DNA of 64,000 nucleotides. It comes from Yponomeuta sedellus (Eukaryota > Arthropoda > Insecta > Lepidoptera > Yponomeutidae). The position numbers were made by a program, and so were the translations under genes. Within the stretch, counting starts at the first letter, position 1. Each line of letters begins with the position of its first letter. Positions 55,698-64,000 of this stretch are shown in pieces. Location of the stretch: assembly GCA_934045075.1 (NCBI GenBank), contig OW203724.1, positions 21,233,721 to 21,297,720 on the forward strand. Reading direction: 5' to 3'. Below the pieces are notes generated by a model that saw only the letters and a list, made by a program, of their open reading frames with translations, was not told where the DNA came from and made no database searches.

Positions 55698-56092
55698 TTT
55701 TTTTTTTTTGCATCTACTTAATGAGATGATTTATACAGCGTCCAGTGGTATCTTCACTCACACTAGATGGGTGAAGGGACCACTCCGACGCTGTAGTGCC
55801 TGGGTCATGGTTTTATAGATGGTGTAGGCTTGCCCAGCACCTATACCATCCTGACAGCTTAGTCGGCCTAGCCCACAGGAAAGACTAGTCAATACGTGCG
55901 GAGCCAACCAAGCCGCGGGTTTCCTCACGATGTTTTCCTTCACCGTTAGCGTGTGGCATTGCGACTGCAAATTCGCAAATGTACGTAACTTTGAAATTAA
56001 ACAAAGTCATTGGTACATGCCCGCACTCGGGATCGAACCTGGGGCTCTCGCTTTGCCAGTCCATGGTTCTACCCACTGAGCTACCACCGCTG
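55698..56092 (-). repeat. SINE-C full copy with 11-bp TSD
   Basis: ACCCTTTGACC at 55687-55697 and 56093-56103. The 3' end in element orientation is poly(A) of about 13 bases. The head begins AGCGGTGGTAGCTCAGTGGG. Confidence 0.9.
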
Positions 56093-56279
56093 ACCCTTTG
56101 ACCAGATCTAACGATATTACCTGTATATCCGTTGTTATCCAGTTTTTCTGTTTTATTATAAAATATACTACTAATCTACGAATAAAGCCACAATTGAAGT
56201 CGTTCCAGTTTTTATTATTTATGAAAGTTCTACTACATTTCAAAGCCTTGTTTTATTAACAATTTAATAACTGCTCTAA

Positions 56280-56453
56280 TATGGCCACCGGCACCAACGG
56301 ATTAACGTGCATTGCGAAGCATGGAAGCGCTTGGAAAAAATGTCACTAGCGATAGTCACTGTACGGTCACCCATGCAGCACCTGACCACGCCTGTTGCTG
56401 CTTTTCCCAAGAGATTGATTCAAATCATTCGGTTCCACTAGGCTACGACCGCT
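56280..56453 (-). repeat. SINE-F 5' half
   Basis: Reverse 5S-like head (CACCTGACCACGCCTGTTGC) with GGCACCAACGGATTAACGTG at its inner end and CTACGACCGCTTC at the 5' end. Confidence 0.7.
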
Positions 56454-56579
56454 TCTTCAACAAGTAAATTAGTACTTAAATCTATTAAAGTGTGTCTTAA
56501 AATTTTCCAATGACCATAGAATAACTGCTGAAAGCTGCGGAAACTGGATAATTTCAATTTCAATTTCTTTGTGTAATGG

Positions 56580-56812
56580 AAACCAGCCGGTATCGACAAA
56601 TGTTATTAAGTTCTTAACCAGCTGATGTCAACATATTATCAACCAACTGATGACGACCAATTCTTCCGATGTTGACAATTTCACAAACAGAAAATGTCAA
56701 AAAATTCTCAACCACCTGATGTATTTTATGCTCGTGATATCCTCGCCTGGTTATCATAGCATGGGCTATCATAGCTTGGAATCAGGATAAGGAATTGTGT
56801 GGTGTAGAAGTA
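56580..56812. repeat. Imperfect short tandem and family I repeat
   Basis: TCAACCAACTGATG-like units recur irregularly over 56618-56720. 56725-56812 is the sister of 7461-7560. Confidence 0.4.
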
Positions 56813-56989
56813 ATTATCATCACGTCGCCATTACTAACTTGACTAATCAATTGACTATGTGATCGCATCAAGGACGGCTGTCTTAATTTCATATTGTTCG
56901 TTTTTTATTTTATTGTTTATGGATATTTTATAATATATAAATTGCAATATACATAAGTACTACCGATATTTATTTAAATTGCAACATAC

Positions 56990-57250
56990 CGACCCGCGCA
57001 TTGGGACACTCGTGAGAGTACTGATCAGGTACTGACTGAAAACCAGCGCTGAGGGCTCACACCCTCAGCAAAATGCTGAGTCAGCTGCCTTTTGCAGCAA
57101 CGGAAACACACCGTGACAAAACTGTTTAAATTGTCTTTACTACCTTACCCTATGATTGTTCTCTGATAAGTCTGTTTCGTATTTGTTAGATGTTTTGTGT
57201 GTGTGACTGTTGACGCAATAAATGTTTCTCTTTTTTTCTCTCTTTCTTTC
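56990..57250 (+). repeat. Probable LINE/SINE 3' region with pyrimidine tail
   Basis: GAAAACCAGCGCTGAGGGCT, a short stem CTCAGCA/TGCTGAG, then AATAAATGTTTCTC and a (CTTT)n-like tail. Single copy here, so the assignment is tentative. Confidence 0.35.
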
Positions 57251-57619
57251 GCTTCGAATTTCCATCAAAGCGAATTTCAACGGCAACTGTACAATAACAA
57301 AATCCTAATACGAAACCGGTCGCTCTTTGAAGTAACCGAATAAGTAATAGACATTGATACAATGAATCACAACACGTTAAAATAGTAACGATCCCATTCG
57401 GGGCCGATATAATTAATTATGGCCGGATTACTTTATGCGTTTTATGGTGGACCGCCAAACAGGCTGTTGTCTCAATCAATTAATTTATTAATGACAACAT
57501 CGTTGTGAAATCGAGCGCACAATTAACGATGGACTGCTAAAATTCTGCCGATCTAGATCAAATTAGGTTCTAAAATTAAGAATCTTCCTCCACTAGCCCC
57601 TCGATTTTACAATAAAAAT

Positions 57620-57975
57620 TTGGCCAAGTGCGAGTTAGATCACGCGCAATATAGGAGTCTGTAGAGGAAGGGATTTCACACAACTGACAACTTCTTGAAA
57701 GTAATAAAATTTTTAACGGAATTTTCACTTTTATGTAGGTCGACGATTATATCGTCATCGATTATATCGACTCTTTTTACTCCGTTATACGTGCTTTACA
57801 ATTAAACAAGTATTTGTCCACCAACATGAAAATTTCGTTGAAAATTACTTCAGGCAGAAATTCTGGTAGTAGCATATATATATTGCCTGAATTTTTCACG
57901 TTTCACGAAAGTCGAGAGAGGAAGGGACGTTCCGTCCATCCGTTCATCTGTCCATCTGTCCGTCTGCCGTTTCTC
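57620..57975 (+). repeat. Dispersed repeat, GGTTCCGTAC family, decayed
   Basis: GGCCAAGTGCGAGTTAGATC at the start and GTCCATCTGTCCGTCTG near the end resemble 58128-58856. Confidence 0.35.
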
Positions 57976-58127
57976 ATTTATTGCATCGTGGGGTATCAAT
58001 TTGGTCGCTTAAAAATATTGTACGTGTAGGAAAGCATTATTCAAAGATATCTTTGCGTAATATTGAGCTTATTTTTTTTTTAGAGAACCTGTTTTCCTTT
58101 TTGTGTTTATAACAAAATAAATATTAA

Positions 58128-58856
58128 AAACCGCCAAGTGCAAGTCAAACTCGCGCGCCAAGGTTTCCGTACCACCTCACTTTTTTGTAAATATGTAAAG
58201 TATTTAGCGAGACCAACACGTGCTTGGCTTTTTTCAATTGTTCGTAGTTATAATATATAACAAATTTCACGATCACGCCAAGTGTGATGCTTGTATGTAT
58301 TACCGTTTTCACTATTAGAGCATAAACAAAAAAACGTCGAAAAAACATAATTATTTGTTGTCAGTTGTAATTTTTTTTCTCCATTTTGTTGTTTTTAAGG
58401 TATGTAATATTCTTCTTCTTCTTCAGGCTATATTATGTAGTACACTGCTGGACATAGCCCTCTCCTAATGAGCGCCATAGCGCCCTGTCTTCAGCTTGTC
58501 GCATACTTCAAATTTTCGCAGATCGTCATCCCACCTGGTCGGAGAGCGTCTTACACTACGTTTGCCGAGTCGCGGTCTTCACTCAAGAACACGCTTACTC
58601 CAACGGTTGTCGGTTCTTGGCGAGATATAGCCAGCCCACTGCCACTTCAGCTCGCTAATTCTCTGAGCTATGTCGATAACTGTAGGTATGTAATCCAGTG
58701 TAATAATAATACATATACAGTTAAAATTTCAACCTATTCGGTTCCAATGATAGAGTTCCCTTTAAAGATCTGACGGACGGACAGACAGACACACATATAA
58801 CGCAGAGAGAGTAATAGGGTCCCATTTAGCACCTTCCGCGTACGGAACCCTAAAGA
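58128..58856 (+). repeat. Dispersed repeat split by an RTE insertion
   Basis: It starts ACCGCCAAGTGCAAGTC with AAGGTTTCCGTACC and ends GACGGACGGACAGACAGACA … CGTACGGAACCCTAAAG. The inverted core GG(T)TTCCGTAC sits near both ends. The RTE fragment at 58411-58690 interrupts it. Confidence 0.45.
58411..58690 (-). pseudogene. RTE-type LINE pol C-terminus, variant A tail
   Basis: The minus-strand frame reads IAQRISELKWQWAGYISPRT, NRWSKRVLE, an in-frame TGA, RPRLGKRSV, PTRWDDDLRK, as in RTE-clade pol ends. The SINE-E-like tail and (GAA)n follow. A stop and a later frame break make it a pseudogene. It shows that the tail shared with SINE-E belongs to an RTE LINE. Confidence 0.75.
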
Positions 58857-59112
58857 CTGCATACAACTTTAAAACGAGAGTTTTCTCAGTAAATATTTAG
58901 ATTAATCAATATAATTATGTATGGAGTCTTTGACTACGAGTGCATTATTTTACACATAGTTTCAATTAACCCAGCCCGTCCATATCATGCCCACGCTTTT
59001 GTAATAGATAGGAGAAACGGTTAAACTTATCTTGATGGCAATTTTTCTTGGTAGCCTCAGGTAAGTAACGCCAACGGTTTCAGTAGTAGTTATTGTCATG
59101 CTCACCAAATAA

Positions 59113-59426
59113 GAAGCGCTCGTGGCCAGGCGCGGTCAGGTACAGGATGGGTGAGCGTCCCGTGACTACCGCTAATGGCATTTTTCCGAGTGCTTCCGTG
59201 CTTCGCAAGGCACGTTAAGCCGTTGGTGCCGGCTGTCATATAATGGCAGTCGTTAAGCCATGTCAGAGGCCTTATGGGCGGGTTGATAACGTCTGACAGT
59301 AAGGCCCGCCACTGTCTTACAATCCTCCACCAACCCGGACTTGGCCCCCGTGGTGGAGTATGGCCTAATCTTTCTGCGATGCAGGAAGAGACCCGTGCCC
59401 CAGCAGTGGGGACATGCAAGGGTTGA
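59113..59426 (+). repeat. SINE-F with a deletion in the head
   Basis: It starts GAAGCGCTCGTGGCC and jumps straight to AGGCGCGGTCAGGTACAGGA, losing about 45 bp of the 5S-like head including the A-box region. It is otherwise complete to GGGGACATGCAAGGGTTGA. Confidence 0.85.
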
Positions 59427-59521
59427 CGCACCAAATATAAAAAGGCCATTGTACTTCTTAAATGTAGTCTTTTCTTTTTGAAACACATTAAGTATAGTTT
59501 CTGTTTAACAACAACTTTGGT

Positions 59522-59821
59522 TTAAAAACCTATTTAGAGGCTAAAAATTTCACCCATGCCGGGATTCGAACCCGCAACCTCTGGCTATCCGTGCCAGCGC
59601 TCTACCAATTGAGCCAATGGGCGACTCACCGGCATCAGTGAAATTTCGAACCTCTTTACACTATTCTCTGTATTACGTACAGGCAGCGACATCTGGCTTA
59701 AGCAAATTGCATCACTTACAGCCCCGACTAACTACTTTGCAGTTAGATTTTACATCGGAACGATATCACTGTACCCACATGATTATACTATTTTTATTTT
59801 TAATGCACTAACCCGTGCTAT
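59522..59821 (-). repeat. SINE-B with 12-bp TSD, short 3' end
   Basis: AACAACTTTGGT at 59510-59521 and 59822-59833. In element orientation it opens with the end of a preceding unit (TAGCACGGGTTAGTGC, A-rich tail), then the upstream block and tRNA-like head. It stops just after AAATAGGTTTTTA. Confidence 0.9.
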
Positions 59822-59989
59822 AACAACTTTGGTGTTAAGAGTACCTCAGACTTATAGTTTTCGTAATATCAAGGTTTTCACAATATAATTAAAGTCACGC
59901 TTTAAGAGCTCTCCAATTGTCGCAGATATAAATTATTGTTCTACATAGAAGAGTGTCCACTCCATTTAACATGTAAATAGATTGATAGA

Positions 59990-60235
59990 TGGATTGCGCA
60001 ACGTTTGTGCGGCGAGCATACCGCGCGGACGCCGGTAGGACGCGACGTTGCGCCGTCGCAGCGAGTTTCGGCGTGGGACCTGCGTTTTGGACTCTCAGTA
60101 GCAAAATGGATTGATTTGACAAGAAAACACTTCTGTTGGCTTTGTTACTTGCAAAACGCAGGAAACGAAAGCAGATATAAGTCAACGGTGAACTGGGAGT
60201 CAAGTAATATGCTGGGAGAGAGTAACTAATATGAA
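59990..60235 (+). other. Possible decayed PIF/Harbinger-type transposase start
   Basis: A GC-rich leader (60000-60100) precedes ATG near 60106. The frame contains a leucine-rich stretch then basic KRRKRK, interrupted by stops. This recalls the start of Harbinger-like transposases but is too short and damaged to be sure. The long opposite ORF (60347-59895) has no recognised domain. Confidence 0.15.
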
Positions 60236-61179
60236 TCCCATATAACGGGATAACCATAAATAATATAGTGTAAGTAACGATTCCTCCGTTCCGTTCAAGA
60301 GCTGTTCTCTCTGAGACGACGGAGATAGGAGTACTTGGTGCTACCATCCCTAGCTATAAACAGCGATAAATGTAAGGCCCTTATGTCAGCTCCAGACTTC
60401 ACGGAGGAGTAAAGAAACCAAAGAAGAATAAAGATTCAAGCGTTTTCAAATCCAGCCCAAGGAAATAAAACGTTTTATTTATTATACGCTTTGATATGCA
60501 TACATCAAACTACCCCCATTACTGAACGTTAAAAAACATGTTGTATTTTCGACCTTATTTCGTTACGATAAAAGCGATAAAATCCAAGTCTAGATTGAGC
60601 AGATGTCATCCGTACGTAAGGTGCGTAGGAGGATATTAGAACACGATCTTTCTTTGATTGCACAAAGCAAGGCAATGTGCACAAATCTTAATTAAGAAGC
60701 TAAACACTCAATCATCCGAGGGAAGTTCAACACCTTCTGTGTCCAACAATAAATTCATTTCTGATTGCTAGAGGATAAGGCGCCGCACCACTCTAAGCTA
60801 TTAAAAGCTGACACTACTTCTCGTATAATGAACTTCCATTAGTATTTTTAAATGAATAGCGATGATTATTAATTTAACATGTCCAATCACGACGGTAAAT
60901 AAGGTAAAGTAAACTGTTTTGAGTAGCCTGCAGTAGGTTATATGCCCTAAAACATATCTCATTTGTGTTTAGAGAGGGGGTTAAGATAAAGTCCGCAGTC
61001 CTGATAGTCCGCAGTCTTTGATATAAATATTTTTAGATTTGACAGTTTGTTTACTCCTGCTGGTGTTTATATAAAATTATCCATATTCATTTCGAAAAAG
61101 AATATTTTTATTTCGCTTCTTCTAGCTATGAAAAAGTTTTGGGTACTGAGTGCCGGCTCGAATGAATGAGTGTAAACTA
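60236..61179. other. Unassigned DNA
   Basis: No gene or repeat was recognised. Confidence 0.35.
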
Positions 61180-61300
61180 TAAGATAAGATAAGAGAAGAA
61201 TATTCTTTATTGTACACTGGAAAAACAACAAATACAAAACAATTGCAAATATACATAGTACAATTGGCGGCCTTATTATAATTATGCATTAAGTCCTCAA
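61180..61300 (-). repeat. LINE 3' UTR end
   Basis: On the minus strand TAATAAGGCCGCC, then TGTACAATAAAGAATATTCT followed by (TTATC)n. Same family as 54602-54716. Confidence 0.65.
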
Positions 61301-61864
61301 GCAACTTTATACTAACGGTGCATGTTGTGACTGCCTGGAAGTGAGGTAACACTTAGCTTATTTGTAGTTATGGTCGATTGGTGTATGTCTTTTTGGTAGT
61401 CCTAATAGATAAAAAAAAAAAATCTCAGTGTCATCCTGTGAAAGGGGGCCTATAAATTGTAAATGTTTCTGCAAAATCAGTCCTTTCCTTAATTAGTTAA
61501 TAAAATAAAATAAACACCGAGTCATATACATTAGCAAATATTTTGAAAATCAAATTAAGTTTCATAGATTTAAGTCATGCTCTAGTCACAAGCGTCATAA
61601 TTTTATTTTTGGGACATAGTCAAAGAGATCTCATAGTCACATGGCGACCATAGCGATGCTCTTTGCTCGTACTGTGAACAGGTCTTTACTCGCAGTATCA
61701 TTCCGTGGGTGTGGCGAGTTCACACGATACGAGATTTATGCGCAGCCGGTTATTATGAGATCTGTATCCTGGGTTAATTAAAAAAAACCACAACAGGCTT
61801 TTTGTTTTTTAATTAAAAACATTGACGGCCAGCTTCCGGAGTACCGGCCATATTGCACCGAGAT
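61301..61864. other. Unassigned DNA
   Basis: No gene or repeat was recognised. Confidence 0.35.
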
Positions 61865-61877
61865 GAGGTTTACATAA

Positions 61878-62234
61878 GAAGCGCTCGTGGCTTCGGCGAA
61901 CCGAGTGTTTGGAATCAATCACGTGAGTGAGGCAACAACAGGCGCGGACGGATGGGTGATAGTCCCGTGACTATCGCCAGTGGCATTTTCCCGAGCGCTT
62001 CCGTGCTTCGCAAGGCACGTTAAGCCGTTGGCGCCGGCTATCACGTAATAGCAGTGGTCAAGCTATGTCAGATGCCTTATGGGCGGCTTGACAACTGCTG
62101 ACAACAAGGCCCGCCACAGTCTTACGATTCTCCACCAAACCGGACTTGGCTCCGTGGTGGAGTATGGCCTAACCTTCCTGCGATGCAGGAAGAGACCTGT
62201 GTCCCAGCAGTGGGGACATACAAGGGTGAATAAC
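61878..62234 (+). repeat. SINE-F full-length copy with TSD
   Basis: GAGGTTTACATAA (61865-61877) and GAGGTTTATATAA (62235-62247) match at 12 of 13 and set the ends. It is 357 bp, starting GAAGCGCTCGTGG and ending AAGGGTGAATAAC. The 5S-like block is at about 61921-61976 (GGCAACAACAGGCGCGG, GGATGGGTGA, GTCCCGTGACTA). A conserved middle and the GTCCCAGCAGTGGGGACATA tail follow. Confidence 0.9.
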
Positions 62235-62379
62235 GAGGTTTATATAATTATCTTTTGACCTCTTTTATATCAGCAGTCTGACAATGTTAGGTGGTGACAT
62301 GAGAAAATGAGTAAGTTCAGGGCCACTGGGGTTTAGCTCTGTTTCTTCTGACGCAAGGCCAATGACAACTTTAATTGCC

Positions 62380-62580
62380 TATACTCACACTTATACTATA
62401 AAGGCGAAAGTTTGTGAGTGTGTGTTGTTTGTTACTTTTTCACGTCTAAAGAGCTGGAGCGATTTTAATACAAGTTAGTATGGAATTAGCTGACTCTCTG
62501 AATTAACACATAGGCTACGTTTCACTGCAGTTAAATCTCTTTTTCCTACGGGAAAATCGATAAACCGTGGGTAGCACAGC
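62380..62580 (+). repeat. Helitron-like repeat, decayed
   Basis: It shares ACTATAAAGGCGAAAGTTTG, TTGTTTGTTACTTTTTCACG and AATTAACACATAGGCTACG with the 39577-39829 type. Its ends are not clear. Confidence 0.4.
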
Positions 62581-63953
62581 GGGGCACAGTTAGTAACTCC
62601 AACTCCAAAAAATCCCAGTACAAAGAATTTGTCCTTAATAATTAAACTGAAGCAACAATTCATAAAAAAATTACATGGTTTCATTGCGACCTCTTCATCA
62701 TCAGCCATTTGATGCCCACTTAACTCCGTCATGGTTTTCCTTGATTCCCTCCAAGGTCTGCTTTCATTGCTATATCACATGGACGTCATTAAAAAAGCAG
62801 CAACGCTTTTAATAAAACACAAAAAAAATTTTTAAAAAAACATCACAAAGCAGCAGTAAAAAGCACCTTAGTTCCACCTTACTGTTACAAAGTTACGTCC
62901 ATTATATCATCAAGGATGCTAATTGACGCACTGTGCACTACCATTCCACAATTCGACACGTGAAAGGGAAGGGTTCAAACAAAAAACTGGCCGACAAAAG
63001 GTGTTATACACGTAAAAATTACTATAACCGATTGTCAGTTGTTTTTATGAGTCAAATGTGGATATTCACCGGAGTTATAATATTGCCGGTCGAATATTCA
63101 GTTCTGAGCACTGTCCACGAAGTTACAATGAATATGCTGCAGCTGTTTTTTCAATAACACAATATTATTATTACCTGTGTAATATTTTATTAACCTGCAA
63201 CTTTACACTTCTATATGTTTTTTTCTGATTTATTGAAATTGTTATTTATACTTAGTAAGCAATTGAAAATATTGCAATTGCTAATTCGCAGTGGGCACGC
63301 ATGTTTATCAAGCCCATACTATCGTAATATAACATAGCTTTTATTTGACTGTCTCGCTGACACATCCTTTTATTTTAATTACTGTACCTTTGTTAGTGTA
63401 CGATATGTAGATAGTGTAAATTTGTTAATATAATTAGTAACATTAAAGGCATATTTTCTTAACCTATTTTTTTATTAAATTCTTAAACCACTTTTCATTA
63501 TCCAAACTAAGTATAGGAAAACCAAATTGTATTTAATGTTTAAGTAATTTTATTATCTCGCAAAACTTCATAGCATGTTGATCGACAAAATACATTTTAT
63601 ACAATCTTTAAAAAAAGGTGAATATGCGGGTGGGACGGAACTCGACACCTAACAGTAGCCTTATTAAATAAATAACTTCCACACCTTCTTTCAATTACTT
63701 GCCTCACTCCTTGGTCCCAAACTAGGATAATAATAATACCCTGTGCTATGGTGAACGGGCAAGGACATCAGGAACGTGGAAACTCGCCCAGATTGTCGTT
63801 ATTTGCACAAAATTTTCCCCACGAGGAACCCATTATCTCCCGCGCGGTAAACAGATGTACCACAAGGCTAATAAGGTGGTGAAATAAAAACAAATAGATG
63901 ATTTCTTAATTACCTTATATACCTCTCACTGCAAATCCTACCAATATTCGTTA
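62581..63953. other. Mostly unassigned; SINE-D scrap
   Basis: 63283-63325 (CGCAGTGGGCACGCATG, CAAGCCCATACT) is a SINE-D scrap. The ORF at 62933-63157 has no recognised domain. No gene. Confidence 0.35.
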
Positions 63954-64000
63954 TCAACCCTTGTATGTCCCCACTGCTGGGGCACGGGTCTCTTCCTGCA
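63954..64000 (-). repeat. SINE-F, cut by the window end
   Basis: TATCAACCCTTGTATGTCCC through GGGCACGGGTCTCTTCCTGC is the reversed family 3' end. The copy continues beyond the window. Confidence 0.75.

Noticed and set aside
59102..59488. 128-codon minus-strand ORF
   Set aside because: Lies across a SINE-F copy; similar ORFs appear at 39185 and 47847 in other copies, so it is a repeat shadow.
59895..60347. 150-codon minus-strand ORF
   Set aside because: No domain; covers a GC-rich leader in antisense, where long open frames arise by chance.
1..64000. Bacterial, phage or endosymbiont segment
   Set aside because: No operon-like coding density, ribosome binding sites or prokaryotic genes; repeats are insect-type throughout.

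Overview
The window looks like intergenic or intronic DNA from a lepidopteran (moth or butterfly) genome. This is an inference from AT-rich background, a BEL/Pao integrase, a mariner element, RTE- and Jockey-type LINE ends, several tRNA-derived SINE families and Helitron-like short elements. No database search was possible. I see no complete host gene. The only long coding stretches belong to mobile elements, and I found no bacterial-type operons, CRISPR arrays or convincing functional tRNA/rRNA genes.

Layout. 0-7 kb holds three decayed or stranded mobile elements: a BEL/Pao pol 3' part (1261-2514, +, one in-frame stop), an intact 330-residue PHD-finger/coiled-coil ORF1-like protein of a non-LTR element (2653-3645, -), and a mariner with both terminal repeats and a frameshifted transposase (5630-6903, -). 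From 7 kb to the end the sequence is a mosaic of short interspersed elements separated by AT-rich unique DNA.

I labelled the repeat families myself. SINE-A, -B, -C, -D and -H have tRNA-like heads. SINE-E has a fixed 5' end of unknown origin. SINE-F has a 5S-rRNA-like head. Many insertions are bounded by clear target-site duplications (TSDs, 9-15 bp), which fixes their ends to the base. Several foldback/MITE elements are also present (around 167, 15212, 23168, 35197, 40451, 42992 and 49077), together with two short Helitron-like elements.

How the parts work together. The SINEs appear to depend on LINE machinery. The 3' ends of SINE-D and SINE-E encode, in frame, the same last residues as the RTE-type reverse transcriptase fragments found elsewhere in the window, followed by TGA/GAA-type microsatellite tails. 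SINE-B carries its tRNA-like promoter in the middle of the unit, occurs as tandem units inserted as one piece, and has two alternative 3' ends, one just after a run of T that could terminate RNA polymerase III.

Candidate host exons are weak: 21186-21405 is the best, and 7003-7134, 20156-20330 and 45308-45358 are weaker. The most interesting content is the retroposon biology (5S-headed SINE, LINE-tail capture, dimers, 5' inversion, inverted duplications), not a gene system.
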